Shown: in pieces, positions 58,821 through 64,000 of the stretch
Layout of the letters: each line of letters opens with the position of its first letter
Position numbering within the stretch: position 1 is the first letter of the stretch
Source: Artemisia argyi
Lineage: Eukaryota; Streptophyta; Magnoliopsida; Asterales; Asteraceae
Reading direction: 5' to 3'
NCBI GenBank assembly: GCA_030686995.1
Contig: CM060697.1
Location: 106,639,272-106,703,271 of the forward strand
DNA length: 64,000 bases
Translations under genes and position numbers: made by a program
The notes under the pieces: generated by a model
What the model was told of the DNA's origin: nothing
The model's database searches: none
What the model saw: the letters and a program-made list of their open reading frames with translations, nothing else

Positions 58821-60510
58821 GCTTCTGCTTTATCTGTTGCACTTCTGCTTATTGCTTATGCTTATTCTTAACTTCTTATTGATTCTTCAAAGCTCTCCAG
58901 TGTGAATTTTGGCCTGATTTGAGTTTTTTTGTGCTTAATTGAGTGCCTTATACCTTCTGTCAAGTTTTTAGACTTTTTGGTGATAAGTGCTTATTAATAA
59001 GTACTTATCACCAACTGCTTATTAGCCAAAAGCACTTTCTCAGCTTATTTTTCCACTTTTTCTTTTTTTCCTAGATTTTAAATAATATTTTAGAATTTTT
59101 CTGAAAATTTCATAATTTTTATCATTCATTTGCTATTTTTCCTATTTTAAATTAGTTTTTATTACTTTTTAAATAAATAAAAATTCATAAAAATTTGGAA
59201 AAAGCCATAAAAAATACAAAAATAGATTAAAAATTTATTTTTAGTCTTTTCAGATTTTTCAAAAGTAAGTTTGTATTTTTCTAGCAATTTTTCATAATTA
59301 GTTGTACTTTTAATTATTTTTATAGTTCAAAAATAGAGATTAATTCATAATAAATAAACAAAAAGTCAAAAAAATATAAATCTTTTTCTCAAAATTATTT
59401 TTGGTTATTTAGAATTTTTAGAAATTTATTTCAAATTTTTAGGAGCCTTTTTCATTAAGTTTCACTTTTTAATTAGTTACGTGACGTTTTATTTCGCGTT
59501 TATTAATTCATTTTACGTTTTTAGTTTAGTGTGCTTTGTAAACTTGTATCTTCTGCATTATTTCTTATTCCTCATTGATATTTTAGTGTAAAAATCACAA
59601 AATCATTCTATTTCTTTATTCACATTTCACTTCACGTTTCACAAATCGGGAATTCTTAATTCCATTCACACCTTCACACGGACTACGACCTCGGGTTATC
59701 CGTATTTACGTCATACACGCACACACACAATAACAAAAAATTCATGTGGTCAAGCTGGTGACCAAAGCGCCTTCAGAATCTTAACGCATGATTGGGGTGC
59801 TCCGTCATCTGTAGTAAGCCGGTTTTTGTTACTAGAATTTGTTGGCTAATCTTAGGATTGTTGATCTGCAACGGGCTTTGTTGGCTAATATTAGGACCAT
59901 TTGTCCGAACAACGCATCATAACTGGGTTTTTGGGTTCGGGCTTTCTTCTCGGCCCTCTCTTGGGCTTTAACCCGTCTTTGCATTTAATGAATCCTTATA
60001 AGATATTGGCGACAAAGAATTTTGTGTGTTTGTAATGGCGCGAAGTAAAAGTTTTGGTGAATGAGACTAAAGTGTGTTTGTATGTGTTCAAGGGGAACTT
60101 GTTAGTTAAATTTCAACATTTGGTTGACTAGGTGGTTAATATTGTATTATGAAGAGTTTTAAAATATACAAGACTTATAGAATAAACTATTTATAAATAG
60201 TTAAGTATGAACTTTTTTTACAAATAGAATAGACTATTAATAAATAGAATAAGCGGTTTTTGTAATTAGCTAAAAAATAATTTAATCGCAATATAAATCC
60301 AACACAAAAATTATAGTTCTATTTTTACAAGTTTCAAAAGAATAAACTTCATAAGGTTTGTATATGTAAATTAGGAGATGTTTGTAACTAAGTTTATCAC
60401 ATTATCTTTTAGCTACTTGCGACTACAAACCGCTATTAATCGGTTTAACCTTTTATATTTACAATATTACCGACTACACCTTTTATATTGCCACAACCAT
60501 CACACAGTCC
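58821..60510. other. AT-rich repeat sequence; no gene
   Basis: Probable continuation of the interrupted long repeat to about 60,010, then unassigned AT-rich DNA. A short GC-richer stretch (59,690-60,000) has repeated TTTGTTGGCTAAT motifs. No coding frame. Confidence 0.45.
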
Positions 60511-60637
60511 CTGCTTGTTAGACCCGTTTCTCGGATACAAATAGGCCCCGCCCTAGATGGCGTTGACCCGGGCCAAAGCATGTTTGACTAGGAATATGTG
60601 GTTTGAATCTTTAAGTGCATGTCTAATGAGGCTTAGA

Positions 60638-60710
60638 TGTGGAGCATCTAAAATATAGATACGAAGCATCTGTAGATGCGGAGCATCTAAAATATAGATG
60701 CGGCGTATCG
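60638..60710 (+). repeat. Tandem GATGCGGAGCATCTAAAATATA-type repeat
   Basis: Two to three copies of a roughly 37-bp unit carrying the inverted GATGYGGAGCATC motif, inside the second solo LTR. Confidence 0.8.
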
Positions 60711-62045
60711 ACCTAAAATGGACAGAAATGACAAAAATGCCCTCCCAGCTAGTTTATATGTGTTGGGTTCTAGACATTTCCACACAATTCTTGTGTGTTC
60801 CTATGATATCGAGATAGAGAGAAGAGAGGAAAGAAGATGGAGCTTAGGATAATGATTTAGAGATGGTTAAGTGTTCCAATTCATGGAACAATTCCCTAAG
60901 CTTGATTCTTCATAAGGTATGATGATTAATTAGTGTTAATTTACAAAATTAGAAACTAGGGTTTATGAACCCTAATTGGGGTAATTGGGTAAAGATGGTT
61001 TTAAAGATAATTAAATGTTATAGTAATTAAAAAAGGGGTTTTATATGGTTTTTAAGTTAATGATTCCATGGGTAGGTTGTCATATAATCAACATATGATT
61101 CTATGACGAATTGAAATGTTAAAGAGACGAGTTATTGGTTATATAAACCATGATTATATTATAATTGTTATAGTAGTTTGATTATATGTTTATGTTTATG
61201 ATCATTATGGATTAGGATGCTATCAAGGAAGATTATGATGATTATAGATTTTTGGTAACTTAGCTTGGAGGCTAAGGTAAGTATCTACGGTTATTATATG
61301 TTAATATGAACTTTGCATATTATGTGATATTGAATGAAGATGCTAGAAATGGTTATAGTTGCTTAGGAATATTTGGATTAAGGAGACTTGATTAGTGGAA
61401 TGGTTAAGTGTGAGCTATGGATTAGAAGGACCAAGGTATGTGCTTATGATTCTATGTGTTATATGTGTGTTATAGTATTGCGTTATAGATGTTAATGCAT
61501 AGTTAATGTTCATATTGCATATGTGTGGATTAAGTATTATCATGTACTAACCTAGCTACTTACTAAGCGTTATCGCTTACCGTTATAGATGTTAATGTTT
61601 TGTAGGTTCTCGTGAAGAAGGTAAAGATTAGATTAAGGCTTAAGGATTGGAATTACGGATTAAAGGCTTGGTATGGTATTCAAGAGCTTAGTATAGAATA
61701 CCGAGCTCAATGTCGATGTTGTACCCCCGCATGTCCTTATTGGGTTATAAATATGTCATTATGTGTCAATGTGTGTATTATGGTTGTTATAGTGATTTGA
61801 GTGTCTAAAAGTGTGTTATAGAATGGATTATGAGTTAGTATGAAGTTAAAGGGGTGTTTGGTCTAATGCATGTTTTTACCCACTTTGGGGTCAAACGGGT
61901 CATTTGCCGTGTATTATGGTTTGTTATAGTTTTGAATGCTAAATGATTGTTTTGGCATAAGTTATAGTGTTGTAATGAGGTCAAAATGGTTTACGGGTAA
62001 GTGTTGAGTTTATGCAAATTTTCTGCAGCTGTTTTTGTAATTGAG

Positions 62046-62175
62046 GGTAGATATGGCGTATCTCATTTTGGGGATATGGCATATCAGTTTTGGAGTAGAT
62101 ATGGCGCATCTCTTTTTGAGATACGACATATCATGTGATATGGCGCATCTCTTTTTGAGATATGGCGCATCTGTT
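62046..62175 (+). repeat. Clustered GATATGGCGCATCTCTTTTTGA-type repeats
   Basis: Six or so copies of GATATGGCGYATC separated by CTTTTTGA-like spacers, near the 3' part of the second solo LTR. The GGCGCATC/GATACG core resembles the GGAGCATC repeat in the same LTR. Confidence 0.8.
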
Positions 62176-62421
62176 CAGCAGTTCAGATTTGGTAATTTTC
62201 TAAGTGTTGTACAAAGTAAACCGTAAGTCGTTGGTGGTCGTGCCACCTATCGTTTTGAAGGTAATTGAGTCTAGTATCTTTTAAAAGTTGATCTAAGATA
62301 TAACTTGTAATAGAATCTTGTCATTTTATTAAAGAGTAACAGTAAGTCCATTATAGTCAAAGCGTTTCTGCGTTAAAAGTTTTAAGTTTTGGTCAAAGCG
62401 GGAACGGGGAGTAACACTGCT

Positions 62422-63194
62422 AGTGTATATGTAATAGTTTTTCATTGCTTAAAGTTATTCTAGCTTGAAACTCTTGCCATATAGTTATTGTCACGAAAAA
62501 CGTATAATCGAAAAAGCATTGCTCGTCAAAATCTTTTATTACATGGTAGCCTACTAGTAACGTTTAATGGGTTTATGGAAGTTAAAATGTATAGTGTAAT
62601 ATGTTTAGGGGTTAGTTTGTTAGTATATCATTGATGTCCAAAAATCCAGTTTTAAATTGAGTCAATGACTTAAATAGATCAAGAGAAATTTTTTATCCGC
62701 TGACTTTTTTTTCTCGACTACACTTTTATTTTTTGCTCGACTTCACTATAATATTGCTCGAATCTACTATTGGGAAAAAAAAAAGTCGAGCGTCTATAGG
62801 CTGGAAATCAACTTACACCTAAAATCCATTCTAATACCATGAATAAGTTTATAACATGGTATTTGATCAAAACTCCAATTGGATTAAAACTTAAACATGA
62901 TTATAAATAAGTTCTAGTAATTCTTACGTTAAAACCTTTCATATATCTCCTGATGTTTCATTTTCTAGCCGTTGAGTTTTTTTTAAGTGTTCATATTTTT
63001 CGACGGTCAATACCACCAAACCACAACCTAAATGTCCCCATAAGGGTGTTTACTTGTTGATGGTCACCACCACATGGTGGTTTAATGACCATTACACTTT
63101 GTCTAAAGGAGGTTGTGGGTTTGATTCAAGGGAAAAAATAATAATTTTGGTATACTTTCTTTTCAATTTTTGCTTAGTTTAAACAATACAGTAA
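62422..63194. other. Intergenic; no feature supported
   Basis: AT-rich. A few CTCGACT-type motifs near 62,710-62,800 and a CACCACATGGTGG palindrome near 63,067. No gene. Confidence 0.5.
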
Positions 63195-64000
63195 TGTAAC
63201 ACCCCCATTTTCACAAATAGCAGCGGAATTTAGATCTGGGGTATTACTTCATGGATCACAGTCACAATAATAGAAAACGACTCGAAAAGAGACGTTTTTA
63301 TAAAATGAGTTATCATTTATTAAAATATCGGAGTTTTTATAAAAGGAGGTCCCAAAATCTATGTGAAATGTAGAGTTTGAATAATAACCGGTTCGAAAGT
63401 CCTCCAAGCCTAGTGCCAATCCGTGCCATAAGTTGTTCAGTTACCTATGATACATGCTTAAAGAGTCAACTCAAAGGTTGAGTGATATTCATAGGTTTTA
63501 GTTTGAAATGGTTGAATACGAGTTTAGTAAGCAATGGGCTACGTTGTTATATGCCTATGTAAAGTAGTTAGAAACCGTATTTAAACAGTTTGTGTCAATA
63601 TTATATGATTAGTACAATACTGAGGAGAAAGTGTGATTGCCCTGAGCTCATGAAACCGCACGTTAACAGTCCAGATCATGGGGCACTTCAGACCAAACCA
63701 TGATGGGACAAGAAGGATAACTTGCCAAAGTTAATTCTTTAGAGGTTTCAAGCATAGTACTTATTGGTACCCGGCTAGGGAAAACCAACGGGAGTTGTCA
63801 AACTCCAATAGATCTATCAAGTATACTCGCGTTCACTCGCAAGTGATAATGGTTCATGAATTTTAGTTATGTAATGGTGGCAGAAAGTAACACTCGTACA
63901 ATAACCAAAGATAAAGATGTGTATTCGGTTTAAAGAGAAAAGAAAGCATGTATCCCCCTCACAGGGTTTTTAAAGTATTTAAAAAATGAGGCTATTAACG
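63195..64000 (+). mobile_element. Probable start of another LTR, running off the window
   Basis: TGTAACACCCCCATTTTCAC is a typical Gypsy-type LTR beginning in plants and resembles the start of the solo LTR at 56,271. The following 800 bp have no coding frame, as expected for an LTR. The other end and target duplication lie outside the window. Confidence 0.4.

Larger units (their letters stand above)
52070..60010 (+). repeat. Long LTR-like repeat with nested insertions
   Basis: Starts TGGTGAGTGCTTATTCACTC and matches the inverted copy at 14.1-17.46 kb over its first part. A TATA box (CTATAAATAGAGG, 53,060-53,072) is followed by AT-rich leader-like sequence, as in a long LTR. It is interrupted by a candidate insertion (54212-55991) and by a solo LTR (56271-58815), after which AT-rich sequence with many AAATTTTT runs continues to about 60,010. 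There a TTGGCGACAAAG string resembles a primer-binding site. No target duplication for the whole was found, and the right edge is a guess. Confidence 0.4.
60516..62416 (+). mobile_element. Solo LTR, 1,901 bp, with 5-bp TSD
   Basis: Starts TGTTAGACCCGTTTC and ends CGGGGAGTAACA (TG...CA). It is flanked by CTGCT at 60511-60515 and 62417-62421. No internal domains. Contains two short satellite-like clusters described separately. The orientation is assumed from the 5' TG. Confidence 0.83.

Noticed and set aside
60003..60020. TTGGCGACAAAG as a retrotransposon primer-binding site
   Set aside because: Only the first seven bases fit a tRNA-complementary site and no gag or pol follows; used only as a weak edge hint.

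Overview
This window is plant nuclear DNA, from a eudicot. It is AT-rich and full of transposable elements, and its few genes are split by GT-AG introns. The repeat types (short-LTR Copia, Tourist, hAT, MULE and Helitron elements, long solo LTRs) and the reverse-transcriptase family at 20-21.7 kb make me lean towards Asteraceae, but I cannot prove the family from sequence alone. No rRNA, tRNA or CRISPR array was seen.

Left part (1-32.3 kb): a two-gene block is present twice in the same orientation. Copy A runs from the window edge to about 14,066, and copy B from 26,275 to about 31,437, with its second gene continuing to 32,284. The block holds (i) a small secreted EG45-like/plant natriuretic peptide-like gene and (ii) a five-exon gene for a plastid-type membrane protein with a DUF948-like region. 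Copy B of both genes is intact (130 and 261 residues). Copy A is dead: the EG45-like gene has a nonsense codon. The membrane-protein gene carries a Copia retrotransposon in exon 1 and a gene-fragment-bearing Helitron in intron 2, and it lost exons 4-5. Copy B supplies the empty site for the Copia, the Helitron and a Tourist MITE, so all three can be delimited to the base and dated after the duplication.

Between the copies (14-26 kb): a decayed large repeat lies at 14.1-17.5 kb. After it comes an array of about 1-kb units joined by long (ATT)n/(ATC)n microsatellites (18.0-23.5 kb). A 5'-truncated reverse transcriptase with a zinc-finger and endonuclease-like C-terminus is inserted in one of those microsatellites.

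Middle (33-48 kb): a MULE with 9-bp target duplications, a three-exon F-box/PP2-B-type gene on the plus strand (37.9-39.9 kb), and an eight-exon minus-strand gene (46.7-42.2 kb). The latter encodes a 731-residue nuclear-type protein that resembles the N- and C-terminal parts of the CHR4/PICKLE-RELATED chromatin remodellers without chromodomains or helicase.

Right part (48-64 kb): no host gene seen. It is a nest of elements: a fold-back MITE, a hAT with 8-bp TSD and a transposase remnant, a second MULE, a long LTR-like repeat related in inverted orientation to 14.1-17.5 kb, and two solo LTRs with perfect 5-bp TSDs (2,545 and 1,901 bp). The beginning of a further LTR runs off the window.
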